From JAJYSO01 sp964451785 (GTDB taxonomy: Bacteria > Bacteroidota > Bacteroidia > Flavobacteriales > Flavobacteriaceae): a DNA stretch of 64,000 bases. A program made the translations under genes and the position numbers. This document shows positions 16,906 through 24,857 of the stretch, one piece after another. The first letter of the stretch is position 1. Each line of letters begins with the position of its first letter. The stretch covers positions 16,106 to 80,105 of the forward strand of contig CAYVJG010000010.1 of assembly GCA_964451785.1 (NCBI GenBank). The letters run 5' to 3'. The notes beneath the pieces are model-generated. The model had not been told where the DNA came from, searched no databases, and saw only the letters and a list, made by a program, of their open reading frames with translations.

Positions 16906-18027
16906 TTAAGCAAACATATCTTTAACTTTTTCAAAAAAAGATTTTTCACTCTTTTCGGGGTTTGGCTTGAAATTCTCGTCATCCTGCATGTTTTCAAAGA
17001 ATTTACGCTGTTCTTTGTTAAGTGTTTTAGGAGTCCATACATTAACATGTACTAATAAATCACCTTTGCCATAGCCATTGATACTCGGAATTCCTTTGTT
17101 GCGCAGTCTTAGTATCTTACCGCTTTGTACGCCAGATTCAATTTTGATGCGCACTTTGCCATTGACAGTTTGTATATCTTTAGAGCAGCCTAACACGGCA
17201 TCAGAAATACTGATGTATAATTCGTAATGTAAGTTTTCACCATCGCGTTGTAAACTTTCGTGTGGTTTTTCAGAAATGGCTACTAATAAGTCGCCAGCTA
17301 TGCCATCACCAGGCGCTTCATTTCCTTTTCCGGTTACTTTAAGCTGCATACCGTCAACGACACCAGCTGGAATTTGGATAGTGACGGTTTGTTGTTTTTG
17401 CACCATGCCTTCGGCATCAGCGCCTTTAGGTTTTTGGTCAATGATTTGTCCAGATCCGTGACAGGTAGGGCAAGGAGAAGCGGTTTGCATACGTCCTAAA
17501 ATGGTATTACTCACGCGGGTGACTTGGCCGCTACCATGACAGGTTGAACAGGTTTTGTAAGTTGTGCCTTCGGCGCGGACTTTGCGCTTGATTTTGATTT
17601 TTTTCTCAACACCATTAGCAATTTCTTCGAGGGTCAAATTGATACGCACGCGTAGATTACTGCCTTTACGTTGGCGTTGACGACCACCGCCAAATCCACC
17701 GAATCCTGAAAATCCTCCACCAAAAGCACTGCCAAAGATATCGCCAAACTGACTAAAAATGTCGTCCATATTCATATGAGTACCACCACCAAAGCCTTGA
17801 GCTCCTTGGAAAGCGGCATGACCCATTTGATCATAGCGCGCACGCTTGTCAGGGTTGCTTAAAATTTCATAAGCCTCAGCAGCTTCCTTAAATTTTTGTT
17901 CAGCTTCGGCGTCTCCTGGGTTTTTATCTGGGTGAAATTGAATCGCTTTCTTGCGATAAGCTTTTTTGATCTCACTTTGACTAGCACTTTTCTCGACGCC
18001 TAATATCTTATAATAATCCTCTTTCAT
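16906..18027 (-). CDS. dnaJ: Chaperone DnaJ (Hsp40)
   Basis: 373 aa with the full type I layout: J domain (1-70, HPD motif in FHPDKNPGDAE), Gly/Phe-rich linker (about 75-120), and a zinc-finger-region with CSTCHGSGQV and CPTCHGSGQI (about 155-185), then C-terminal substrate domains. Only two CxxCxGxG repeats are visible rather than the usual four, so the zinc site is reduced. It stimulates DnaK ATPase activity and delivers unfolded clients. It lies 53 bp downstream of grpE and shares its operon. Confidence 0.95.
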   Translation of the reverse strand: MKEDYYKILGVEKSASQSEIKKAYRKKAIQFHPDKNPGDAEAEQKFKEAAEAYEILSNPDKRARYDQMGHAAFQGAQGFGGGTHMNMDDIFSQFGDIFGSAFGGGFSGFGGFGGGRQRQRKGSNLRVRINLTLEEIANGVEKKIKIKRKVRAEGTTYKTCSTCHGSGQVTRVSNTILGRMQTASPCPTCHGSGQIIDQKPKGADAEGMVQKQQTVTIQIPAGVVDGMQLKVTGKGNEAPGDGIAGDLLVAISEKPHESLQRDGENLHYELYISISDAVLGCSKDIQTVNGKVRIKIESGVQSGKILRLRNKGIPSINGYGKGDLLVHVNVWTPKTLNKEQRKFFENMQDDENFKPNPEKSEKSFFEKVKDMFA

Positions 18028-18080
18028 AATCTCTTAATACTGCAATTTTAGATAATTTACTGCCATTTGGTCAGTTGTGT

Positions 18081-18647
18081 TTATTTTCCGGTGACTACTT
18101 TTGGATAGCGAATGATTTTTTCACCAAGTATGTAGCCTTTTTGGATAACGTCTACAATTTTGCCTTTAAGTTTTTTATCTGGGGCAGGAATTTGGGTGAC
18201 CGCATCGTGTAAATCAGCATCAAATTTATCTCCAGCTTTAACAGACATCTCTTCAAGTCCTTGTTTTTCTAGGGTATCTCTGAGTTTTGAATTGATGAGT
18301 TCAACCCCTTCAAGTAAATCGTTGTCAGCTGTTTTTTTAATTTCAACAATAGCGCGGTCAAAATCATCTAAAACAGGGAGCATAGCTGTCATGACTTCTT
18401 TGCCGGCTGATTTAAACATGTCAATACGCTCTTTGCTAGTGCGGCGTTTATAGTTTTCAAATTCAGCAAATAAGCGCATATAGCGTTCTTTTTCAGTAGC
18501 TAAAGCAGCTTCGAGTTGCTCAACTTCTGTTAAGATTGGACCTTCTTCTTGTGTAGATTTTTCATTCTGAGCTGTTGCTTGTTCTATATTTTCAGCTTGA
18601 TTCTGCTTTACAGATTCGTTTTCTGGAGTGGTTTTATCTTTGCTCAT
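18081..18647 (-). CDS. grpE: Nucleotide exchange factor GrpE
   Basis: 188 aa from the ATG at 18647. An upstream ATG at 18674 would add nine residues, but the sigma54-like promoter at 18679-18693 would place the transcript start near 18668, inside that codon, so the inner start MSKDKTTPENE is preferred. The N-terminus is acidic and low-complexity (1-50). A long helix follows (EEGPILTEVEQLEAALATEK onward), then the beta domain ending in KGYILGEKIIRYPKVVTGK. GrpE releases ADP from DnaK. First gene of the grpE-dnaJ unit; dnaK is elsewhere. Confidence 0.93.
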   Translation of the reverse strand: MSKDKTTPENESVKQNQAENIEQATAQNEKSTQEEGPILTEVEQLEAALATEKERYMRLFAEFENYKRRTSKERIDMFKSAGKEVMTAMLPVLDDFDRAIVEIKKTADNDLLEGVELINSKLRDTLEKQGLEEMSVKAGDKFDADLHDAVTQIPAPDKKLKGKIVDVIQKGYILGEKIIRYPKVVTGK

Positions 18648-18678
18648 AGTTTTATTCTTTATTTGAATGCTCATAGAA

Positions 18679-18718
18679 GCAATTATACTGCCATTTTAAT
18701 AGACTTGACAAAATGTCA
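18679..18718 (-). promoter_or_regulatory. Sigma54-like promoter and upstream palindrome of grpE-dnaJ
   Basis: On the minus strand TGGCAGTATAATTGC (18693-18679) has GG and GC exactly ten bases apart, matching the sigma54 -24/-12 pattern. Fifteen bases upstream lies the palindrome TGACATTTTGTCA (18718-18706), arms TGACA/TGTCA with a 3-base centre, a likely regulator site for heat-shock control. Confidence 0.6.
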
Positions 18719-18914
18719 TTTTTTAGATGCCGTTAGTTTTTAATGTGACATAAAAGCAAGCTGTGAATTACTGAAACTATGACTCGTGTTTTTAAATTAT
18801 AATGTAAAGTGTTGAGCGCTAAATTTTTGAGCGATTAGGTGTAAATTTAAAAGCGAGAGTTGTATTGTGATTTTAGAAAATGTTCACACTGTAGTGATAA
18901 TTGATCAATATGTG

Positions 18915-18922
18915 TATCTTTG
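18915..18922 (+). promoter_or_regulatory. Putative -7 box of fabG
   Basis: TATCTTTG fits TAnnTTTG and lies 25 bases before the fabG ATG. No TTG is found at the usual distance upstream, so only the -7 box is supported. Confidence 0.4.
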
Positions 18923-18947
18923 AGCTCTATTGTTAAAACAAGTTATC

Positions 18948-19694
18948 ATGAAACTCTTAGAAGGTAAAAATGCTATCGTCACCGGTGCGAGCCGTGGGAT
19001 AGGTAAGGCTATTGCTAAACTGTTTGTTGAGCAGGGTGCTAATGTGGCTTTTACATATAATTCATCTGCTCAAGCAGCCCTAGATCTAGAACAAGAATTG
19101 TCAGATAAAGGCGTAAAAGTTAAAGCGTATAAAAGTAATGCTGCTGTTTTTGAAGAAGCAGAGGCACTAGTTAAAGCTGTTAAAGAAGATTTTGATAGTA
19201 TTGATATTGTGGTTAACAATGCTGGTATTACAAAAGATAACTTGCTGATGCGCATGAGTGAAGCTGATTTTGATAAAGTGATTGAAGTCAACTTAAAATC
19301 TGTTTTTAATATGACTAAAGCTGTGCAGCGTACGATGCTTAAACAACGTTCAGGAAGTATTATTAATATGGCCTCTGTTGTTGGAGTAAAAGGCAATGCC
19401 GGCCAAAGTAATTATGCAGCGTCAAAAGCTGGGATTATTGGATTTTCTAAATCTATAGCCCTTGAATTAGGATCGCGTAATATCCGAACTAATGTGATTG
19501 CGCCTGGATTTATAGAAACTGAAATGACGGCTAAATTAGATGAGAAAACGCTTGAAGGTTGGCGCGCAGGAATTCCGCTTAAACGCGGAGGAAAACCTGA
19601 AGATGTAGCTGATGCTTGTGTGTTTTTAGCCAGTGATTTAAGCAGTTATATTACCGGACAAGTGATTAATGTTGACGGCGGAATGTTGACCTAA
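18948..19694 (+). CDS. fabG: 3-oxoacyl-[acyl-carrier-protein] reductase
   Basis: 248 aa from the ATG at 18948; a TTG six codons earlier is in frame but gives no added homology. A short-chain dehydrogenase with GASRGIGKA (NADPH site), NNAG (VVNNAGITKDNLLMRM), Ser in INMASVVG, and YAASKAG (Tyr-x3-Lys). The TKDNLLMRM stretch and the C-terminal SSYITGQVINVDGGM are typical of FabG, which reduces 3-oxoacyl-ACP in fatty-acid elongation. It stands alone, without acpP or fabF, and ends at a strong terminator. Confidence 0.9.
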   Translation: MKLLEGKNAIVTGASRGIGKAIAKLFVEQGANVAFTYNSSAQAALDLEQELSDKGVKVKAYKSNAAVFEEAEALVKAVKEDFDSIDIVVNNAGITKDNLLMRMSEADFDKVIEVNLKSVFNMTKAVQRTMLKQRSGSIINMASVVGVKGNAGQSNYAASKAGIIGFSKSIALELGSRNIRTNVIAPGFIETEMTAKLDEKTLEGWRAGIPLKRGGKPEDVADACVFLASDLSSYITGQVINVDGGMLT

Positions 19695-19716
19695 TTCTTG
19701 CTTGTAAACCTTATAT

Positions 19717-19754
19717 AAAAAGCTCCTTTTGTCTTAATGATAAAGGAGCTTTTT
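19717..19754. terminator. Bidirectional terminator after fabG
   Basis: A perfect 13-bp stem AAAAAGCTCCTTT/AAAGGAGCTTTTT with a 12-base loop. It sits between convergent fabG and the first pirin gene and serves both. Confidence 0.9.
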
Positions 19755-19763
19755 AGTTGTCAA

Positions 19764-20666
19764 TTAATGCTTATTGAGTTTGGGAGATGTTGGTAGCGGA
19801 ACATATTCTTTTTCATCGCCAATTACTTTAGGAAAAGCAGCTGTATTTTGCGTTTTCCAATTTAGTTTTGCTTGTTCAATAACAGCTTTATCAGAGCTGA
19901 CAAAGTTCCAATAAATAAAATGTTCTTCTGGTAAAGGGTCACCTCCAAAGATATAAATAGTTGAGCCCGGTTCAATTTCAAAAGTACAAAGGGTCGCTTC
20001 TTTAGCCACTAAAATTTGGCGTTCTCCATAATGTTGGTCATCAGCGGTAATGCCGCCTTCTAAAATATACAAGGCACTTTCACCAAAAAGGTCTTTGCCT
20101 ATAGTTACCTTTTTGCGGCGTTGAGATTTGAGTTCAATAAAATATAAAGGACTGAATACAGGTACAGGTGATTCTCTACCAAAAGCTTTACCGGCAATGA
20201 GCTTAAATTGTACTTGATCTGTTTCCCAGTGCGGAATATCTTTGGCTTCAATATGTGTAAACTGGGGAGACATTTGCTCAAGAGGTTTAGGGAGCGCTAC
20301 CCAAATTTGTAATCCGTGAAGGGTTTTGTTTGAGTTGCGTAAGGCTTTTGGAGTGCGTTCTGAATGCACAACGCCTTTGCCGGCAGTCATCCAATTGACA
20401 GCCTCTGGTTCAATAATAATTTGATTGCCTAAACTATCGCGGTGCTCAATGGCGCCTTCAAATAAATAGGTCAATGTAGAAAGACCGATGTGTGGATGAG
20501 GCGGTACGTCCATATTCTGATTTTGAGTTAGTTGGATAGGTCCCATGTGATCGATGAATGTAAATGGACCTACACTGCGTTTTTGACGAAAAGGCAATAG
20601 GCGACCAACAAGGAAGTTGCCAATATCAGCAGCGCGTTCAGCAATAATTAATGCGGTATTTGACAT
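19764..20666 (-). CDS. Pirin family protein (first copy)
   Basis: 300 aa bicupin. The metal-binding N-terminal cupin holds HPHIGLSTLTYLFEGAIEHR (His, His, His ligands) and the following Glu in MTAGKGVVHSERTP. Bacterial pirins bind iron, and some have quercetinase-like activity; the role here is unknown. The C-terminal end FIYWNFVSSDKAVIEQAKLN is typical of the longer branch. A second, distinct pirin lies at 22109-22984, with an accessory island between. Confidence 0.85.
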   Translation of the reverse strand: MSNTALIIAERAADIGNFLVGRLLPFRQKRSVGPFTFIDHMGPIQLTQNQNMDVPPHPHIGLSTLTYLFEGAIEHRDSLGNQIIIEPEAVNWMTAGKGVVHSERTPKALRNSNKTLHGLQIWVALPKPLEQMSPQFTHIEAKDIPHWETDQVQFKLIAGKAFGRESPVPVFSPLYFIELKSQRRKKVTIGKDLFGESALYILEGGITADDQHYGERQILVAKEATLCTFEIEPGSTIYIFGGDPLPEEHFIYWNFVSSDKAVIEQAKLNWKTQNTAAFPKVIGDEKEYVPLPTSPKLNKH

Positions 20667-21039
20667 AGTTTTAATGGTGTTAAGGTGTTTATTGTGTTGT
20701 TAATATCGAATGATATTGGGCTTTTATAATTAAGCTAATACATTGTGAATACTGAAGTCTTTAGCAAAACGTGAATTAGCGTAAGGGCAGAGCAGGATGA
20801 TTTTTTTTTGGTTCATCTGCAGGATGAGTATTTTTTCAAAAAGAACTGGCAAATATTATATTTGTTATTCACCAAAAAAACAAAAAGTACCCACCAGTTT
20901 ATTCTATTATTGTTACGGTCAATCCGTAACAACAATGTTCAATCACCGAATATAAATAAAACGCCGCAATTTTTAAAATCAAACAAGAAACATCTTATCT
21001 GATTTTTTCATTAACTTTGAAGTATAAAACTTGGCGATT
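20667..21039. other. 373-bp intergenic region upstream of the toxin-antitoxin pair
   Basis: It holds the promoter of the first pirin, a 9-bp-arm inverted repeat at 20910-20932, and a TAACTTTG box at 21012-21019 ahead of the antitoxin gene. A small open frame at 20808-21002 is low-complexity and not credible. Confidence 0.5.
20910..20932. repeat. Inverted repeat TTGTTACGG/CCGTAACAA
   Basis: Perfect 9-bp arms with a TCAAT centre, 108 bp before the antitoxin start. It could be a terminator-like hairpin or a regulator site for the toxin-antitoxin genes. No T run follows. Confidence 0.5.
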
Positions 21040-21279
21040 ATGGATATTCAAACAAGAAAAGTAGAATTCGTTCGAGAGTTCTTAAAGATGCAAAATGAAG
21101 AGTTACTGACTTTAATGGAAAAACTTTTGCGTTCCACAAAAAAAGATGCTGAAAATAAATTGCATCCAATGAGTGTGGAAGAATTTAATCAGCGAATCGA
21201 TAGATCTATGGAAGATTCCAAAAAGGGGAAATTGACTAAATCCAGTGATTTAATCGAAGAAATTAAAGAGTGGAAATAG
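21040..21279 (+). CDS. Putative antitoxin of a ParE/RelE-type pair
   Basis: 79 aa from the ATG at 21040, highly charged and helical (VEFVREFLKMQNEELLTLME; later MSVEEFNQRIDRSMEDSKKG). I recognise no DNA-binding fold, but the acidic-helical character, the small size and the 10-bp overlap with a RelE/ParE-like gene mark it as the antitoxin. The SVEEFNQRIDRSMEDSKKGK segment resembles the toxin-wrapping tail of antitoxins that accompany ParE/RelE toxins in Bacteroidota. Confidence 0.75.
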   Translation: MDIQTRKVEFVREFLKMQNEELLTLMEKLLRSTKKDAENKLHPMSVEEFNQRIDRSMEDSKKGKLTKSSDLIEEIKEWK

Positions 21280-21587
21280 AAATTTATTGGACTGATTTCG
21301 CCAAAAGAGAATTAAGTAAAATCTTTGATTATTATCATCAAAAGGTAAACCTGAAACTCGCCCGTAAGTTAACTATACAAATCGTATCAGACACTGATAT
21401 TTTAAAAACATTTCCTGAAATCGGTGCAAAAGGAGAAAATCTAAAAACAAGGCTTCAAAAATTTCGTTTTATAGTTAGCACAAATTATAAAGTCATTTAT
21501 TGGCTAAATAAGGAGACGAAACGGATAGAAATTGTTGACGTTTTTGATACAAGGCAAAGCCCAGAGAAAATAAAACGAAATAAATAA
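21270..21587 (+). CDS. ParE/RelE-superfamily toxin
   Basis: 105 aa, starting at GTG 21270 inside the last codons of the antitoxin (10-bp overlap). The fold is suggested by the opening YWTDFAKRELSKIFDYYHQK, the middle segment FPEIGAKGENL with LQKFRFIVSTNYKVIYWLNK, and the ending IEIVDVFDTRQSPEK, the usual ParE/plasmid-stabilisation pattern. ParE poisons gyrase, while RelE cuts mRNA at the ribosome; the Asp-x-Arg ending (FDTRQSPEK) favours the ParE/RelE_plasmid branch. It completes a type II toxin-antitoxin unit in a small accessory island. Confidence 0.85.
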   Translation: MEIEIYWTDFAKRELSKIFDYYHQKVNLKLARKLTIQIVSDTDILKTFPEIGAKGENLKTRLQKFRFIVSTNYKVIYWLNKETKRIEIVDVFDTRQSPEKIKRNK

Positions 21588-21803
21588 CAGCTTAAAATCA
21601 ATTAAAAAGCAAAAAACCTTCTTGCAACACGTGGTTTGATACAAGCGCAAGTATTGTCTTAAACGGAAGTTCAGTTTTTATTTGGGCGCATCCCGAAGTT
21701 TCGGGATAATTTTATTGATTAAGTTTAAAAATGAAAAATTGTCTTTTGCTTGACTTGGTTCTAAATGACAAATTTCGACATATTAAATTGCGCCAACATC
21801 AAG
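21588..21803. other. Non-coding stretch of the accessory island
   Basis: It contains a CCCGAAGTTTCGGG hairpin (near 21690-21703), which could terminate the toxin-antitoxin transcript weakly, and nothing that I can read as a gene. Confidence 0.4.
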
Positions 21804-21935
21804 CTACCTCCTGTAATCAATAATAAATTTATCTTTTCCCGCCCAACTGCAGGTCATTTCTCCTGCATATTGTGCATCTACAGTTATGGTAAAACTCCCT
21901 TTTGAGTCCGTGTTGTCATGTTCAATTTTGGTCAT
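21804..21935 (-). pseudogene. Truncated small GNAT-type acetyltransferase
   Basis: 43 codons beginning MTKIEHDNTDSKGSFTITVD and ending at DYRR and a TAG stop. The start and the middle EMTCSWAGKDKFIIDY match the N-terminal half of the short (about 95 aa) YjdJ-like N-acetyltransferases, in which the FIIDH-T-E-V strand is followed by the acetyl-CoA loop G-K-G-x-G-x-x-L. That loop and everything after it are missing here, so the protein cannot bind acetyl-CoA. The break comes directly after the DY codons, and the sequence beyond shows no continuation in any frame. It is probably a remnant of a deletion or insertion event. Confidence 0.6.
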
Positions 21936-22108
21936 AAACAGGTTGTTGTACGGTGGTGAAATCAATCTATTGAGAAGTAGTAAAATCCTACTTCCTTTAA
22001 GACAAAGCAAACAGGATTTTACATCAAATAATCTTTAGTTTTTTTACTACCCATAGTATTCTTTTTAAAGTTAAGAAACTTTTTTGGAATAGTAAAAAGC
22101 TCAGTTCA

Positions 22109-22984
22109 TTACTCCTCTAATTTTCCAAATTCACCACGGTTAAAAGCCTCAAAAGCTTTAATAAGTTCTGATTGCGTGTTCATAACAAATGGACCATGAG
22201 CCGCTATAGGTTCGTGTATGGGGCTGCCACTCATTACTAAAACAACGGCTTGGTCAGTAGCTGTAATAGAAAAGGTTTCTCCGTCATTCTTTAGTAAAGC
22301 AAAATGATCTGTTGAAACAGTGTCAGTCCCATTGATAGTAATCCCTCCTTCGATAACTAATAATGCCGTGTTGTAATCTGCAGGGAAATTAAATTCTACA
22401 GACGCCCCTTTATTCAATTTTGCATTATACAGTTCAATCGGTGTAAATGTCGATGCAGCGCCTTTGATTCCGCGATATGAACCAGCAATGACTTCAATAT
22501 GGCCACCTCCATTTTCTAATGGCACCCGCTTGATAGATTGCTTAGAAATAGATTGATATTTCGGTGCAGAAGATTTATCTGCCGCCGGTAAATTAATCCA
22601 GAGTTGAACCATTTGAAATTCCCCGCCTTGTTTATTCCATTCGTCTTCAATGTATTCTTTATGTAAAATACCATTAGCAGCCGTCATCCACTGTACATCT
22701 CCTTCGCCAATAATTCCACCACCGCCATGATTGTCATGGTGTTCAACTTTACCTTTATAGGCTAGGGTTACGGTTTCAAATCCTTTATGAGGATGTACCC
22801 CCACACCGCGACTGATGTCACTGGGCTCTAAATTTATTTTAGCGTTGTAATCTAATAATATAAAAGGACTCATGCGCTTCACGTCTATTTGAAAACTCGG
22901 CATAAAACTGTGCACATAAAAGCCATTACCTACATAATGGGCTTTAGGAGGACTAATAACTTTGTCAACTGTTCTTGTTGTCAT
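22109..22984 (-). CDS. Pirin family protein (second copy)
   Basis: 291 aa bicupin with the metal motif HPHKGFETVTLAYKGKVEHH, followed by a Gly-rich insert (NHGGGGIIGEGDVQWMTAAN) and the Glu in ILHKEYIEDEWN. The C-terminal domain ends ALLKNDGETFSITATDQAVV and GSPIHEPIAAHGPFVMN, typical of YhhW/YhaK-like pirins. Function unknown. It is distantly related to the first pirin and not a tandem duplicate. Expressed alone. Confidence 0.85.
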   Translation of the reverse strand: MTTRTVDKVISPPKAHYVGNGFYVHSFMPSFQIDVKRMSPFILLDYNAKINLEPSDISRGVGVHPHKGFETVTLAYKGKVEHHDNHGGGGIIGEGDVQWMTAANGILHKEYIEDEWNKQGGEFQMVQLWINLPAADKSSAPKYQSISKQSIKRVPLENGGGHIEVIAGSYRGIKGAASTFTPIELYNAKLNKGASVEFNFPADYNTALLVIEGGITINGTDTVSTDHFALLKNDGETFSITATDQAVVLVMSGSPIHEPIAAHGPFVMNTQSELIKAFEAFNRGEFGKLEE

Positions 22985-23171
22985 AATAATTGTGTTTTAG
23001 TTCTTATCAAGTGTAAAATTAAGAATAAGAAGGGGCAATTAAATTAACCGAGATTAATATCGCAATGCTATGTAGTTATTGATATTACTAAATAATTAAC
23101 TGATTTTGTAACGATATGCTATTTATATTAATTGAAAATTAGTAACTTTATAGATGTTTTATTGTGTAAAA

Positions 23172-23759
23172 ATGAAAACAGGGTTAATATATTTGTGTTT
23201 ATTGTTATTTGGAGAGGTAATTTATGCACAAATGGGAATAGGTACGGAGTTTCCTGATCCTGCGGCTGTATTAGACGTGTCAGCAGATCATCGCGGTGTA
23301 TTGATACCTAGAGTGGCCTTGCAATCTAAAACCGATCAGACTACAATCACGGCAGGAAACGTTGAGAGCTTACTGCTGTATAACACCACTGATAATGCAC
23401 ATCTTTCGCCTGGATTTTACTATTGGAATGGTCACATCTGGCAAAAACTATTGACTAAAACAGAATTGACATCAATTAAAGTTGTGCATGCTGATTATAG
23501 CGTATTGACTAGCGATGTTTATATCATGGGTAATGCACAAACACAGTCGATTACGCTGCACTTGCCTAATCCGTCCGGGAACAAAGGAAAAATTTATACT
23601 GTAAAAAAGATTGACCAAAATGAAAATCATTACCTCAATGTTCAGGGAGATATTGAGGGGATACCTACAAATACTGAGCTTTACACTGCTGTACCTTATT
23701 CTGGTTGGCAGTTGATGAGTGATGGATCCCAATGGATTATCATCACTAAACTACATTAA
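23172..23759 (+). CDS. Exported GIGT-type surface protein, short
   Basis: 195 aa from ATG 23172, chosen because it begins a clear signal peptide (MKTGLIYLCLLLFGEVIYA). The mature part opens QMGIGTEFPDPAAVLDVSAD and HRGVLIPRVAL, a motif found at the N-terminus of many Bacteroidota surface and fibre proteins. It continues with LLYNTTDNAHLSPGFYYWNG, the shared second motif. A C-terminal domain ends TVKKIDQNENHYLNV and GWQLMSDGSQWIII. No T9SS C-terminal domain is visible. First gene of a five-gene operon. Function not established. Confidence 0.65.
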   Translation: MKTGLIYLCLLLFGEVIYAQMGIGTEFPDPAAVLDVSADHRGVLIPRVALQSKTDQTTITAGNVESLLLYNTTDNAHLSPGFYYWNGHIWQKLLTKTELTSIKVVHADYSVLTSDVYIMGNAQTQSITLHLPNPSGNKGKIYTVKKIDQNENHYLNVQGDIEGIPTNTELYTAVPYSGWQLMSDGSQWIIITKLH

Positions 23760-23785
23760 TTTTTCACTTTTAATTTTCTGTATTT

Positions 23786-24829
23786 ATGAAACAGACAATT
23801 ACGCTTTTGTTTTTTTTGCTATGTGTTTTCTCGGTCAAAACAATGCGCGCTCAGGAAGGAATAGGTACTAACTTGCCCGATAAATCGGCAGCTTTAGACA
23901 TTGTTTCTTCACAACGTGGTTTACTCATTCCACGTATTGATATTCCTGATTTACTACAGTCTAATCCTGTGGTCAATCCGGCACAATCGTTATTGGTCTA
24001 TAATTTAGGTGCTGGTGGTACAACGCCACAAGGCTTTTATTATTGGGATAATTCGGCTAATTCAGGTAGTGGTGCTTGGCTAGCTTTAACTGCTGGTAAT
24101 CCGTCAGGTACGCCAACAACCGTTACCGCTGGAGAAAATATAGCCGTCAGCTTAGATAATAGTGGTGGATTTCCTAATTATACCATAGGAATTGAGCCCG
24201 GAACAGACGGACAGGTGTTGATCACCGAAGAGAATCCTACAGGTCAGTTTCACACCCTTTGGGTTGATCCAGCTTCGTTTATGAGTTCAGGTTTAACGGC
24301 AGACAACGGATTGACTATTGATCAATCTACAGTTAAGTTAGGAGGCGTACTAACTGAACCGACAATTATCACAACAGCGGGAAATAGCGGTGCCAATACC
24401 TTAGCTATTGCGGGATTAGAAGCCGCTCAAACTGATAATGCCTTAGTGGTTGCCGAAACTGACCCGACTACCGAAGGGGTTTTACGAACGGTACAACGCA
24501 CATTAAGTGTCAATGCCAATTCAAATTTGCAAATCGGTAGCACAGCCATTTCTAATTATTCGCCCTACACACCTTTTTTACATATCTATACCGATGTCAG
24601 TGATTTATCTACTGCTGATGTAGAAATCACTTTACCAGATCCGCAGTTAGCCGAAGGGCAAGTGATTACTGTGAAATTGACAGATACCCAGAATTCAGGA
24701 GATGCAGACCATTATTTGACGATATATCAGTTTAATCAAACAGAAGTGTTGACTTATGGCGCTTTGCCTTACCAAGGTTGGGTGATTAAATCGAATGGAA
24801 ATACCTGGCATATTACCGGGCGATATTGA
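23786..24829 (+). CDS. Exported GIGT-type surface protein, medium
   Basis: 347 aa, signal peptide MKQTITLLFFLLCVFSVKTM with cleavage before QEGIGT. It carries the same N-terminal module as its neighbours (EGIGTNLPDKSAALDIVSSQ, RGLLIPRIDIP, then TPQGFYYWDN). The middle (about 110-220) is Gly/Thr-rich and beta-like, and the C-terminal 60 residues (VEITLPDPQLAEGQVITVKL, GWVIKSNGNTWHITGRY) align in pattern with the end of the first protein. The three genes thus share both ends and differ in their centre, as if built from a common frame. No catalytic motif is seen. Confidence 0.65.
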   Translation: MKQTITLLFFLLCVFSVKTMRAQEGIGTNLPDKSAALDIVSSQRGLLIPRIDIPDLLQSNPVVNPAQSLLVYNLGAGGTTPQGFYYWDNSANSGSGAWLALTAGNPSGTPTTVTAGENIAVSLDNSGGFPNYTIGIEPGTDGQVLITEENPTGQFHTLWVDPASFMSSGLTADNGLTIDQSTVKLGGVLTEPTIITTAGNSGANTLAIAGLEAAQTDNALVVAETDPTTEGVLRTVQRTLSVNANSNLQIGSTAISNYSPYTPFLHIYTDVSDLSTADVEITLPDPQLAEGQVITVKLTDTQNSGDADHYLTIYQFNQTEVLTYGALPYQGWVIKSNGNTWHITGRY

Positions 24830-24857
24830 AAAGGGCTCATCAAAGACCTAAGTTGAT

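Noticed and set aside
20808..21002. 64-aa plus-strand reading frame upstream of the antitoxin
   Set aside because: Low-complexity Lys/Asn/Leu-rich sequence, no homology pattern, and it contains an inverted repeat better read as a regulatory or hairpin site.
21936..22010. Longer N-terminus of the acetyltransferase remnant
   Set aside because: The added 25 residues do not resemble the family and the ATG at 21933-21935 matches the usual start of these proteins.
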